A DNA stretch of 64,000 nucleotides. It comes from Fibrobacter sp. (GTDB lineage: Bacteria; Fibrobacterota; Fibrobacteria; Fibrobacterales; Fibrobacteraceae). A program made the translations under genes and the position numbers. The stretch lies in assembly GCF_017545445.1 (NCBI RefSeq), contig NZ_JAFWOM010000067.1:62001-126000 (forward strand), given 5' to 3'. Numbering within the stretch: the first letter of the stretch is position 1; every line of letters begins with the position of its first letter. This document shows, in pieces, positions 7,861 to 16,803 of the stretch. The notes under the pieces are model-generated. The model did not search any database. It had not been told where the DNA came from and saw only the letters and a list, made by a program, of their open reading frames with translations.

Positions 7861-9567
7861 TTATTGGCATTTTACTTGATCGTCCTCGACTTTGCACCAA
7901 TTTTCACATATCTGGGTACGGAACACGGATTTTGTCACCTCCGTACCATCATCACGAATTTCTAATAATCCAATTTCTCTATCTCCACATACATTTTCCA
8001 CTTCGCGATGAAGAATACTTGATTTTAATTCCTGAAGATAATAACGGCTCACAAAAGCCGAGCGGCACTGTTCGTAATCCTGCATATTCCAATCACGGTC
8101 GGCACACCAAAGCCACAGATATTCTTTGCATTCGTTCTTTTCCGGGCGTTCCAAACAATCCTTTTGAAGTTGAGAACAGTTCGCAAGGTTATTATTTTTG
8201 AAATTATTTGCCACGCAGTAACGTTTTAAACCTTCATCATACGCTTTAGACTTTTCTTCTGCATTGATTGTATCCGGCAAAAACTGCGACCACTTGGTAG
8301 TATCAAGCGTCATTGCGGCTTTTACGTTGGATGCATAGCACGTTTTAACATTCCTATTATAAACAGAATCCCGATAAAGCAAGGACACCATTTCATTAGC
8401 TTTTTGCAAACCATATAAATAAACATCTTCATTCGACATTCCAGAGCAAGTAACATCCTGATAAAGTCTACAACCACGAGAATCCCAACTATCGGCATTA
8501 TCGCCCTCTGTGTCCTTGCAATTGCTCCAAGCCATGTGTGAAAAGCCAACAGCATCACCACTAACTTCTATGTTAATTGTCGTTTTTGCCATTCCGCAAA
8601 ACACGCCCATTCCATTTTCAATATTTGATTCTGGAACAACACGTGAATCCGATACAGACTGTTTTACCTTTTCCATATAATCAACATATGCATCATCAGT
8701 CGAATAAAGATCTACCGAGATCGAGCCTATCGGGAGCATCATATTCATAAGATAAAGTGTGTCAAGATTTTTTATCCCTGCCACGATCCTGTTTGATGAA
8801 AATCCAAGATTCTGTTGAGTTTCTAAAGGATCATGCATTGCAATTCCTCGATACCCTTCTTCATCAGCATCTTTTATTCCTTTGAACATCTGATTCATCG
8901 TGGTATTTTGCGATTCACCATCTCTTATGTCGTAATTCATAATCGAAAGTACGCCTCGTACAGTTTTATCATAATCCAAAGCGGCCTTCACAAATTCCAT
9001 ATCCATCGGATATTCCAAAAAACTCACATAGAACAAATTAGATTCACTGCGATTTTCTTGCCACACATAGCCACCCTTCTGTTGCGGCACATTCATGCCC
9101 TTGACTGTCACCCGATTCGGAATCGTTGCGATAGCCTTATAGGTCGATTGCACCGCATGGCCAGCGCTATCCCATTTAAAGGAGGCGCTTAGCTCATATG
9201 ATTCGCCAGAAATTCCGTAAAACATATAAGGTGTATAAAAGCAATTCGGGTTCGACGATTTTGGTTCAAGAACCGCAGTTGTATCAATTCTTTCAAATTT
9301 TTCACCCGTCACAAAGCGACCAGAAACTGAAACATTTGCGCTATCGTAAAACGCAAAATCCTGCGATGAAGTTTCTTCAAGCTGGTAGACCTTTGAAAAA
9401 CAGACATAGGGATTTCCATGCGCCATCACGTAACCATACGTATAAATGCCTGTATAGACTTCGCGTTCTTCGGGATAGTATTCCCATGGGCCATGGAAAT
9501 CACAAGCAGCAAGCAGTAAACCAACCACTAACCACCAACCACTAATCACTCTAAAAATAGTATTCAT
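7861..9567 (-). CDS. Lipoprotein partner of the TonB-dependent receptor
   Basis: 568 residues with a lipoprotein signal ending in LLAAC (Cys22). Position and general layout (lipoprotein just downstream of a receptor, Ig-like N-terminal part) recall DUF4249 lipoproteins paired with receptors in Bacteroidota, but that is a weak match by eye. The C-terminal 130 residues are Cys-rich (QKDCLERPEKNECKEYLW, CADRDWNMQDYEQC), suggesting disulfides outside the cytoplasm. The hydrophobic signal core (ISGWWLVVGLLL) is encoded by a heptamer array at 9520-9550. Its start overlaps the end of the receptor gene, so the two are co-translated. Role inferred: surface or periplasmic accessory of the receptor. Confidence 0.7.
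   Translation of the reverse strand: MNTIFRVISGWWLVVGLLLAACDFHGPWEYYPEEREVYTGIYTYGYVMAHGNPYVCFSKVYQLEETSSQDFAFYDSANVSVSGRFVTGEKFERIDTTAVLEPKSSNPNCFYTPYMFYGISGESYELSASFKWDSAGHAVQSTYKAIATIPNRVTVKGMNVPQQKGGYVWQENRSESNLFYVSFLEYPMDMEFVKAALDYDKTVRGVLSIMNYDIRDGESQNTTMNQMFKGIKDADEEGYRGIAMHDPLETQQNLGFSSNRIVAGIKNLDTLYLMNMMLPIGSISVDLYSTDDAYVDYMEKVKQSVSDSRVVPESNIENGMGVFCGMAKTTINIEVSGDAVGFSHMAWSNCKDTEGDNADSWDSRGCRLYQDVTCSGMSNEDVYLYGLQKANEMVSLLYRDSVYNRNVKTCYASNVKAAMTLDTTKWSQFLPDTINAEEKSKAYDEGLKRYCVANNFKNNNLANCSQLQKDCLERPEKNECKEYLWLWCADRDWNMQDYEQCRSAFVSRYYLQELKSSILHREVENVCGDREIGLLEIRDDGTEVTKSVFRTQICENWCKVEDDQVKCQ
9520..9550. repeat. Heptamer array encoding a lipoprotein signal core
   Basis: Plus-strand units CCAACCA, CTAACCA, CCAACCA, CTAATCA. 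Read on the minus strand in the gene's frame they give ISGWWLVVG, the h-region of the lipoprotein signal peptide. Confidence 0.75.
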
Positions 9568-12034
9568 AATTCAGCATAATCGGTAAAAAGGGGAACTGAG
9601 TAATTTTTGTTTTCTTCGGAGGATTCTTGCGCGTATCATAGAAAGTAAAGAACATGTTATCGTGATTCGTCAAGTTGATAATCGTCCAGCTAAAGTTCCA
9701 CTTGCCTTCGCGTCCGATGTCTATTGCCTTCAAGTCTATGCGGAAGTAATCCGTTTGGCGACCTGCATTGCGGCTACCCGGAAGCACAACAACTTCATCC
9801 GTATATTTTTGGTGTCCCAAATCTTGCGATACATAATATCCTTTGTATTCACTAATCGGCATGCCCGATGAATATTTAAGTGCGAGCGACGAGCGGAAAT
9901 AACGACCTTTTTTCTTGTGTTTCCACAGAGCGTCTTCGTCGCCTTTCCAGTTGATGCCTAAATCCAGTTTTAATGCGTACGGCTGATGCCAACTGGGGAA
10001 ATACGCCTTAGTGCCGTCGTTTGCTCGCATCACGCTGATGCTTTGGCTCCAGTTGATTCCGCCGAACCACCAACCTTTATCTTTGCGGAGTGAAAGTTCA
10101 TAACCGAATGAATAGCCACTTGCTGTTCCAAAGCCATCCGCAATCACGAAGGACTTGGAAGAAGTTTCTTCACTGCTATCCGACACCATTGTAAAGGTGT
10201 TCAAGTTATTTTGCGTCTTGTAGTAAATGCCTGCTGTAAAATCATAGCCTTCAAAGAGGTCACGTTGGCTGTACTCCGTCGCAAAGAGCCACGAAGACGC
10301 GGGCTTGATATGCTTGCCGTCCGTAGTCGTCGTTGCCGGATAATAAAATTCGTTTAACGTTTCTTGGTCTGTATAGACAATTGAATTCATGTATTGCAAA
10401 TAGTAGCCGCCATAAAGTTCCAGCGTTTTCGAATCGTCGAGGTTCATCGTCACAGAAGCTCGCGGCTCTACGCCAAAATGTTTCGAAGCCGTCTGATAAT
10501 TGAATCGCAGGCCATATTGCAGCAAGAAATCCGGCGAAATTTTCCACGCATCTTGCACATAAGCGACATGATGGAACGTCTTTTCGATATCAGCAACCGA
10601 AATCGATGCCATTGATTCCTGATAACGTTCGTAATCGTATTCCAGTTCGTAGCCGAACGTAAACGTATGATTTTCGATGCCTCGGAAATTCAACCATTGC
10701 TTTCCTGAGAATGTATAAAGTAACATTTCAATCGACATGAGGTCGCTAACCTTCATCGTCTGGTAGAATTTACTGTAAGCAAACGTCGCATTGTAATCCC
10801 AGTCGCCATTAAAACGGTGATAGAAACCAAGCGGGATTGCAACGTTTCCCCAGTCCATGTAAAGCGGGTCAAATTCTAATTTGTCCTTACCGATGTAATA
10901 GCTGAACTTGAGGCGAGTATCTTTCGAGAAATCGAATATGAACGTTCCCTGCAAGTCCGTAAATTCATAATCGAGGTCAAGGTCCAAAAGCCCAATGGCA
11001 TTGCACAAATCGAGAATATAGCCGATGTAAGTCGTGCGGCCAGCAAGCACCCAACGGGCCGGGCCCTTGTGTCCTTCGGTATGGAGTTGGGCCGCAAACG
11101 TGCTAATCTTTACGCTTGTTTTGCTGAACCATTCTTCCACAGAATCCTGACCTCCTGCACGGCCATCCATCTTCAGCACAGAACTCAAGCGGTTGCCGTA
11201 CTGAGCCGGGAATCCGCTCTTGTAGAACTGCACGTCGTCAATGCCTTCGACGAGGAACGTGCTGAACAAGCCGAAGAAATGCACCGGCGAATAAACAACC
11301 GCATTATCGAATAAGAACAAATTTTGGTCGGCAGCACCGCCACGCACGTAAATCTTGGAACTGAAATCAGAACTCGCGACAACGCCCGGGAGCGCCTGGA
11401 TGCTCTTGATGACATCCGCTTCGGCAAGGCCCGGCATGCGTTTGATGGACTTTGCAGAGACAACAGATTCGCCGGGTTTACGTTTAGGGCGGCGACGCAG
11501 CTGCACCACGACTTTTTTGAGTTCGGTAATTTTCGAGTTAGAACTGTCTGCGGCAAGAAGTTTATCCACATCAACAGCAGAAGTACTATCAGAGGTTGCT
11601 GCATCTTCGGCTTGCAATGACGAAGAATTGACGGATGCTGAAGTGAAATGAGAATCGGCTGAGGCAACGTTACTACTGTCATTCTGGATTGCCGCAGGCA
11701 CGATAGAATCCACAAACATTTCCCCCAGCGTCATGCTGAACGTGCTATCGCTACCAAGATAAATCAATTCATAACATTTTTCCTTTTCGGCTCCCGCCGT
11801 ATCCGAATTTGTCACACATACGTTCCAAAGCGTATCTTCCGGGAGCACAACGCTAAAAGGCGTACCCACAGTCGTCTGTAACGCTTCGCCCGTTTCAAGG
11901 ATTTCGACATTCAGCTTTTCGCCCACTGCAAAAGAGGAATCCTGCACAACGCCGTTAAAAACAATGCTTTCACGGGCAGCGGCAATCGCCACCACAACCG
12001 ATACAAAAAAAATTATCCTCAACATAAATTTCAT
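9551..12034 (-). CDS. TonB-dependent outer-membrane receptor
   Basis: 827 residues. A signal peptide (about 1-20) is followed by a small N-terminal beta domain, a Ser/Asp-rich linker (about 118-165), and a plug domain near 190-320 (ADVIKSIQALPGVVASSDF, KIYVRGGAADQNLFLFDNA, GFPAQYGNRLSSVLKM). A beta barrel of about 500 residues ends in aromatic MLNYEYYF, the usual C-terminal sorting strand. No substrate can be read from the sequence. It sits between the caspase gene and its lipoprotein partner, has its own motif promoter (12057-12089), and is probably energised by the TonB module downstream. Confidence 0.9.
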   Translation of the reverse strand: MKFMLRIIFFVSVVVAIAAARESIVFNGVVQDSSFAVGEKLNVEILETGEALQTTVGTPFSVVLPEDTLWNVCVTNSDTAGAEKEKCYELIYLGSDSTFSMTLGEMFVDSIVPAAIQNDSSNVASADSHFTSASVNSSSLQAEDAATSDSTSAVDVDKLLAADSSNSKITELKKVVVQLRRRPKRKPGESVVSAKSIKRMPGLAEADVIKSIQALPGVVASSDFSSKIYVRGGAADQNLFLFDNAVVYSPVHFFGLFSTFLVEGIDDVQFYKSGFPAQYGNRLSSVLKMDGRAGGQDSVEEWFSKTSVKISTFAAQLHTEGHKGPARWVLAGRTTYIGYILDLCNAIGLLDLDLDYEFTDLQGTFIFDFSKDTRLKFSYYIGKDKLEFDPLYMDWGNVAIPLGFYHRFNGDWDYNATFAYSKFYQTMKVSDLMSIEMLLYTFSGKQWLNFRGIENHTFTFGYELEYDYERYQESMASISVADIEKTFHHVAYVQDAWKISPDFLLQYGLRFNYQTASKHFGVEPRASVTMNLDDSKTLELYGGYYLQYMNSIVYTDQETLNEFYYPATTTTDGKHIKPASSWLFATEYSQRDLFEGYDFTAGIYYKTQNNLNTFTMVSDSSEETSSKSFVIADGFGTASGYSFGYELSLRKDKGWWFGGINWSQSISVMRANDGTKAYFPSWHQPYALKLDLGINWKGDEDALWKHKKKGRYFRSSLALKYSSGMPISEYKGYYVSQDLGHQKYTDEVVVLPGSRNAGRQTDYFRIDLKAIDIGREGKWNFSWTIINLTNHDNMFFTFYDTRKNPPKKTKITQFPFLPIMLNYEYYF

Positions 12035-12056
12035 TACAATTTCAATTCCTTTCCCC

Positions 12057-12089
12057 TATGAAACACCTTAACGAGCGAAAAGTGTTACC
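12057..12089 (-). promoter_or_regulatory. Shared bipartite promoter motif, site B (receptor)
   Basis: Minus strand: GGTAACACTTTT, 10 bases, GGTGTTTCATA, ending 22 bases before the receptor start codon. Spacing is identical to sites A and C. Confidence 0.75.
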
Positions 12090-12161
12090 ACATAATTGAA
12101 AAAATTTAAAAATTTACGGTAAAAGAAAATGACATCCCACGCAAAGGCTAAGGTCGCAAAC

Positions 12162-12192
12162 AAAAAAATCACCCTATCTAAATAGGATGACT
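12162..12192 (-). terminator. Rho-independent terminator after the caspase gene
   Basis: Minus strand stem TCATCCTAT / ATAGGGTGA (one G-T pair), loop of four, then TTTTTTT. It closes the sigma/anti-sigma/caspase unit before the receptor promoter. Confidence 0.75.
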
Positions 12193-12195
12193 TTT

Positions 12196-12222
12196 CTAAC
12201 AACCAATAACTAATGACTACAG
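12196..12222. repeat. Short heptamer-like array
   Basis: CTAACAACC, AATAACTA, ATGACTAC: degenerate units of the same CTAAYNA type as the other arrays, between the caspase terminator and the caspase stop codon. Confidence 0.5.
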
Positions 12223-12249
12223 GCCAACGGTCATTGTCCAGCATCCAAA

Positions 12250-14583
12250 CTAGAATCGGCCTACGGTCAGCCCTGCATAGAATCCCGGCCACCAACGACC
12301 TTTATGATTCTTGTAGCTCACATCATCGTGGTAATCGGCAAGCGGCTTGAGCAAGAGTTTATTCAAGTATCCTTCGCTCGTCAAGTTCAGCGTTGCGCCG
12401 ACTGAAATGCCAAAGAACGGGAACAACTGATACACATAGCCCACTCTTCCGCGATGGTGGAATCCTGTCTTGAAATCGTCTCGTTCGTCAAGGTCAAATT
12501 TGTCATAAACGTTAAAGAACGTGTATTCTAATTCAAAGTGGCTTCCGTACTTTCCAAATTGAGTTCCTATGCCGAATCCACTTTCGTAGAATTTTTCAAA
12601 CTTGCTGAAGCCAGAGCCTTTCTTGAAGAATCCCGCCCATTCGATATTGGAGTAGAAATAAGCAGTTCCCAAATGCACTGAGCCGCCGAGCGCACCCATT
12701 TCGTTGATGTAAGGAGTTGCACTCCATACTCCGTTTCCGACGATGTTGATGATGCCGACTGGAGATTTTTCGCAGTTTCCACAAATGTTGACAATGCCCC
12801 ATTGGCGGCCTTTTTCATTAGACGCGTAGTTGATAACGCCTACTTGAAGTTTATTATTTTCATGGGATACATTTATGCCAGCGGCCACTTGAATATCGCT
12901 CTCCTTGGCCGCATTGATGCCCGCCGTCACTTGGACGTTCGATTTTGACGCGACATTGATTCCAGCTACAGCCTGCACATTCGCGGATTCTGCCACGTTG
13001 ATGCCTGCTGTCGCTTGCACTTTCGTTACTTTGGCATAATTGATACCTGCCGAGGCTTGAACGCCGTCCAAAGTGTCTAAAGCCAAATTCACGATACCGG
13101 CTTGAACGCCCGAAGACTTTTGTCTTGAAAGGTTTACACCCGAACTGACCTGGACTCCGTCGAAAGAACCGGCATAGTTCAAGGCTGTCGAAATCTGAAC
13201 TCCCTCAAAACGATGTCTAGCAATGTTGATTCCGGTCGTCAATTGCAAACCATGCATTTCCTTTTGAGTGATATTTGCAGCCAAACTAATTTGAGAACCG
13301 AGCATGTAATCCCTTGTACGTGTCACAAGCAAGCCTACCTGCAAACCTTTACGCGGCTCTTTATCGCTATCGATGATATTGAACGTCGTGCGATACCTTC
13401 CATTGCGGTCGAGCGAATCCAGGGAACATGCGATAGCGTCTCCGTTTTCACAAGTCCCTCTGCGTTTCAGTTCACCGCGAAGCACCGTCTGTTCCGCCAT
13501 AACGCTCTTGAAATTTTCGAGCGTCATCTTTTCGCGTTTTCCATTCGAAAGTATTACAGTTGCGCCCATGTAATCAATATCTTGTTGGAGGTTCACCGCA
13601 TAACGCCCAGCCGGGAGGCCAAGGCTCATTGCATGGCCCCGCTTCTTGTTGAGTTCTGCCACGAGTTCGCCATTTTCATCGCGGATGTACAAGCGTCCAT
13701 ATACACCTTCATCCAAATCAAGCCCCGCACTTGTCGTACGCAAATCCGTCATCACCACGTCGCCCGTACCGGCGAGATTCATGTCGCGGCTCGGATGCTG
13801 AGCGCCCCCCATCGTCGTTTCGGTTTTTTGCAGCGTCTCGTTAAAGGCGAACTGGTACGCTTCGGACAAAGTCACCTTCCCGTCGCTGCTCAAGTCGCCA
13901 GCTCCGCGAAGTCCGCTTACCAGCGAATGCGTAAAGAACGATCCCTTGAGTTTATCGCTTTCCTGGCTCGATTCATCTTGCGTGCTGCTTGTGATAAACG
14001 CATAGCCTTTCATGTCGCTGCTCTGATCGACCATGAACGCGGGCACCGCCTTACCGCCTTTCACGCGGGTAATGGCCCCGGAACCGCAAGCGTCAATCAC
14101 GGCAATTTTCACGTCGGCGCTGAGAGCGTCAATGCGATTGCGTAAATCTTTCCATGTGTAAGTTTCATTACCCAAGCGAAGGCCGTTTTCGTCCGCATGT
14201 CCACTGTAATAGACAAGCACCTCGTCGCGTCCGTTGGATTTTTTGTCTTGCAAAATTTTAGCATCGAGATTCGAAAGTTCCTTTTGCAATGCTTCAACAG
14301 ACGGTTCTTTCACGAGAATCACGTTCTGCGGCATCACGCCGCCCATTTCTTTGAGCACTTTTGCAAAAGAGCGTGCATCGCTTTCTGCATAACGTAACAT
14401 CGGGCGGCCCGAACCGCCGTTGTTTGCGCTTACGGCAATCACATAGCGGTTGATGCGGGCGGATTCCGTAGCATTCGTCACATTAGCCGCATTGGCATGA
14501 GATGCCAAAAGCAACAACGCCAAAATAAATCCAAAAGACATTGCAGAAAGCACGCCAAAAGTTTTATTAGATATCATAAACAT
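12250..14583 (-). CDS. Exported caspase-fold (C14) protein with surface repeats
   Basis: 777 residues. Signal peptide 1-32; C14 caspase-like domain about 43-285, with catalytic His129 (VYYSGHAD) and Cys166 (VIDACGSGA). Inside it, residues 230-241 form a perfect EF-hand-like loop (DLSSDGKVTLSE), a common feature of bacterial C14 proteins. About 412-615 are imperfect 14-residue repeats (VQATAGINVAESAN, VQAVAGINVASKSN) like the LA_2272-type surface repeats of spirochaetes. About 616-777 look like outer-membrane beta strands ending in AGLTVGRF. The ATG overlaps the anti-sigma stop codon (TAATG). A secreted or outer-membrane protease acting in envelope signalling is inferred; substrate unknown. 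Confidence 0.82.
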   Translation of the reverse strand: MFMISNKTFGVLSAMSFGFILALLLLASHANAANVTNATESARINRYVIAVSANNGGSGRPMLRYAESDARSFAKVLKEMGGVMPQNVILVKEPSVEALQKELSNLDAKILQDKKSNGRDEVLVYYSGHADENGLRLGNETYTWKDLRNRIDALSADVKIAVIDACGSGAITRVKGGKAVPAFMVDQSSDMKGYAFITSSTQDESSQESDKLKGSFFTHSLVSGLRGAGDLSSDGKVTLSEAYQFAFNETLQKTETTMGGAQHPSRDMNLAGTGDVVMTDLRTTSAGLDLDEGVYGRLYIRDENGELVAELNKKRGHAMSLGLPAGRYAVNLQQDIDYMGATVILSNGKREKMTLENFKSVMAEQTVLRGELKRRGTCENGDAIACSLDSLDRNGRYRTTFNIIDSDKEPRKGLQVGLLVTRTRDYMLGSQISLAANITQKEMHGLQLTTGINIARHRFEGVQISTALNYAGSFDGVQVSSGVNLSRQKSSGVQAGIVNLALDTLDGVQASAGINYAKVTKVQATAGINVAESANVQAVAGINVASKSNVQVTAGINAAKESDIQVAAGINVSHENNKLQVGVINYASNEKGRQWGIVNICGNCEKSPVGIINIVGNGVWSATPYINEMGALGGSVHLGTAYFYSNIEWAGFFKKGSGFSKFEKFYESGFGIGTQFGKYGSHFELEYTFFNVYDKFDLDERDDFKTGFHHRGRVGYVYQLFPFFGISVGATLNLTSEGYLNKLLLKPLADYHDDVSYKNHKGRWWPGFYAGLTVGRF

Positions 14584-15428
14584 TATTTACCCGCCTTTTT
14601 GAGAGTAAAACCAATCACCTTTACATCGCTTCTCTTGAGCAACTTATCGACATCATTTTCTTCGACCGCAAATTCCTTCGGAGAAGTCACGAAGAAGAAT
14701 TTTTCAAAGTAAGGGGCGTCATCTAATTTGTAAGCAAATGGGAGCGAATTCATTTTACCGGGAGTAAGCTCAATCGCTTTAACGCCATCGCCCATGTGGA
14801 GCGTCAAGGCTCCATTGCCATCCATGCTGAAAAGGAGGCCGAAACATTTTTCTGGCACTGCGTAACGCAACTGGATTTCGTCGCCTTCGCGGACTTCATC
14901 GAGGTCCTGCAACTGCACGATTCCAGCATCCGTCTTTTTCCAGACTTCCATGCGAGCGTCAAGTCCCTTAATTCGCGTATCAGACTGGGTTTCGGCAAAT
15001 GCAACCTGCGTAATTTGCGAACCATCGACAGCAGCAACATCGTCGCCGTTTCCGGCTGCATTTCCACCAGCCACGACGGTTTCACGCTGCGCCATGAACG
15101 CCACCAAGGCCACTGCAAAAATGAACATGGCCGCAGCCGCAAATTTCATAAGCGTAAAGCGCGGCGCAATTCTCGCAGCATTCGCATGTTGTGCAGAGTC
15201 CGCGACGTTCGCTGTTTCAAGAACATCCGCAGTTTCTGGCACATCAGCCAACTTCCCGGCCAACGTTTTGAACGGCAACTTGTTCAAAATCGCCTTGTTG
15301 TCTTCGCGGAGCATTTTTACGCGATTTGCAAACACCACGTCAGTTACTTCGAGTTCGCGAAGCATATTCATTTCTTCATCCGGCAAATCGCCAGTCAGGA
15401 ATCGTTCTAATTTCCAATCGGGAATCAT
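14583..15428 (-). CDS. Anti-sigma-like membrane protein with DUF4384-like domain
   Basis: 281 residues. The cytoplasmic N-terminus starts like short anti-sigma zinc-less domains (WKLERFLTGDLPDEEMNML), one transmembrane helix lies at about 93-113, and the periplasmic C-terminal half (about 160-281) resembles DUF4384-type beta domains (LDEVREGDEIQLRYAVPEK, LLFSMDGNGALTLH). DUF4384 often accompanies caspase-like proteins. The ATG overlaps the sigma stop (ATGA) and its own stop overlaps the caspase ATG. Role inferred: holds the ECF sigma until an envelope signal arrives. No anti-sigma Pfam motif is decisive by eye. Confidence 0.7.
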   Translation of the reverse strand: MIPDWKLERFLTGDLPDEEMNMLRELEVTDVVFANRVKMLREDNKAILNKLPFKTLAGKLADVPETADVLETANVADSAQHANAARIAPRFTLMKFAAAAMFIFAVALVAFMAQRETVVAGGNAAGNGDDVAAVDGSQITQVAFAETQSDTRIKGLDARMEVWKKTDAGIVQLQDLDEVREGDEIQLRYAVPEKCFGLLFSMDGNGALTLHMGDGVKAIELTPGKMNSLPFAYKLDDAPYFEKFFFVTSPKEFAVEENDVDKLLKRSDVKVIGFTLKKAGK

Positions 15429-15931
15429 AACTTTACCTCCAGAGTTTTAACTTTGGCCTGTAACCCACGCAAACGCTTGCGCACTCCGCTTACCGAAAGC
15501 CCGACTTCACGAGCCGTTTCTTCGAGCGTCATACCATCGACAAAATGGAGCACCGCCATTGTGCGGCTAGATTCGGGTTCCTTCGAAAAGAGTTTTGCCA
15601 ACTTGCTTTTCGTTTCGTAATCGTCACATTCGTCTTCGGCACATGCGATATTCAAAAGCAGGCTCGAAGAATCTACGTCAAGTCCACGACGACGCTTGTC
15701 GCGAATGCGGTTCAGGCAAAGTCTCGTTGCCGTGTTCCACAAAAGGCTGCTCGGCGATTCTAAATCCAGACGCTCCGTCGCAGAATAAATCCGCAAAAAA
15801 ACGTCTTGCATCAAATCGCTCGCTTCTGCGTCATCTTGAAGGAGTTGCAAGCAACGCCTATAGACCATAGGCGCGTACGTCTCGTAAATCTTCGCAAATC
15901 CTGCTTTATCTAAGGTTTTTAGGCTTTTCAC
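15425..15931 (-). CDS. ECF RNA polymerase sigma factor
   Basis: 168 residues with sigma region 2 (LQLLQDDAEASDLMQDVFLR) and region 4 (MTLEETAREVGLSVSGVRKR), no region 3: the ECF layout. Start is GTG 15931. This lies only 8 bases from the downstream block of promoter motif A, so either the transcript is nearly leaderless or translation begins further in. Followed directly by a membrane anti-sigma-like gene with an ATGA overlap. The shared motif upstream of this gene, the receptor and the TonB module points to autoregulation and control of the whole 1.6-15.9 kb set. Confidence 0.9.
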   Translation of the reverse strand: MKSLKTLDKAGFAKIYETYAPMVYRRCLQLLQDDAEASDLMQDVFLRIYSATERLDLESPSSLLWNTATRLCLNRIRDKRRRGLDVDSSSLLLNIACAEDECDDYETKSKLAKLFSKEPESSRTMAVLHFVDGMTLEETAREVGLSVSGVRKRLRGLQAKVKTLEVKL

Positions 15932-15934
15932 GTT

Positions 15935-15967
15935 TATGTAACACCAGAGGAGGTCAAAAGTGTTACC
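15935..15967 (-). promoter_or_regulatory. Shared bipartite promoter motif, site A (sigma factor)
   Basis: Minus strand: GGTAACACTTTT, 10 bases, GGTGTTACATA. In this copy the outer blocks are also a 7-base inverted repeat (GTAACAC / GTGTTAC), so a repressor site cannot be excluded. Confidence 0.7.
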
Positions 15968-16008
15968 ATAAAATTTAAAAATTTTGAATTATTCTCTATC
16001 AACAAAAA

Positions 16009-16082
16009 GGCGATCCCGGCACAAGGCCGGGATGACAAAGCGATTCAGCCGGGATGACAATGCAATGCGGTTGGAATGACAG
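16009..16082. repeat. Tandem palindromic ATGACA elements
   Basis: CGATCCCGGCACAAGGCC-GGGATGACA followed by two shorter GGGATGACA/GGAATGACA units, downstream of the nitroreductase gene. Member of the dispersed repeat family. Confidence 0.65.
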
Positions 16083-16084
16083 TG

Positions 16085-16795
16085 CTAAACCGAGTCAGAA
16101 CTTCGTAAAGTCTGCATCGACTTGCGGAAAATTTCTTTGCCCGACCCCAATTCAAAGAAATACTTGAAAATACCGAGATCCACCTTGGCAAAATAGCCCA
16201 AACGGTGTTTCGCCGTCACGCGACCGCTTTCATCTACCGTAAACCGGGCCTTGAACTGGTTCAAAGCCGAAGGCGCTAGCATCACGCAGTCGATCCCCTT
16301 CTTGAACCAATCCGGGGCAGAGTCGTAATCGGGAGCAATCCGCGTTACAGGTTTCATCGGGTGCTGCACGCCCTGCGTTTCGCCATGGCCAATCGCAATC
16401 ACGAGTTCCAGCTTTTCGCCATTGTCGATTTCAATCGTCGGCGTTTTCTTGAACGTAAGCCCCACCACGCATGTATTCAGCCCCAAAGTCTGTGCCAAAA
16501 GCACGATATCCGCAGTCGCATAGCCTACGCGTTCATCGAACGAGGATTCGCAACCCGCAACTGTCTTTTGCCCGGCAACCGCAATGTAGTTTTTGACGTT
16601 TCTGAACGAGCCGTAATGTGCCAGGCGACCACTGAACGCCACATCGTCATTCAAAACAAGTTGCATGTGGAGCGCGAAATTTTCGTTCAACTTCGCAATC
16701 CGGGCATGCAATTCTTCCACCTGCTCTTGGCTAAGCGGTGTAGAACTGTACCTACGCACGGAATGGCGTGCAAAAACGGCTTCTTCTAAAGTCAT
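16085..16795 (-). CDS. Nitroreductase-family flavoprotein
   Basis: 236 residues of the nitroreductase fold. N-terminal FMN-binding start (EEAVFARHSVRRYS), VGYATADIVLLAQTLGLNTC in the middle, and LAPSALNQFKARF near 170, where the family has its second FMN segment. The arrangement resembles the TM1586-like subgroup (putative nitroreductases) rather than NfsB. It should use FMN and NAD(P)H; substrate unknown. It is divergent from pepT; the short upstream region carries a weaker match to the sigma motif (16804-16837). Confidence 0.85.
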   Translation of the reverse strand: MTLEEAVFARHSVRRYSSTPLSQEQVEELHARIAKLNENFALHMQLVLNDDVAFSGRLAHYGSFRNVKNYIAVAGQKTVAGCESSFDERVGYATADIVLLAQTLGLNTCVVGLTFKKTPTIEIDNGEKLELVIAIGHGETQGVQHPMKPVTRIAPDYDSAPDWFKKGIDCVMLAPSALNQFKARFTVDESGRVTAKHRLGYFAKVDLGIFKYFFELGSGKEIFRKSMQTLRSSDSV

Positions 16796-16803
16796 GGTCC
16801 CTC

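Noticed and set aside
13213..14145. Long open frame opposite the caspase gene (310 codons)
   Set aside because: Lies wholly antisense to a gene with clear domains; no ribosome site, low-complexity translation. A codon-bias shadow.
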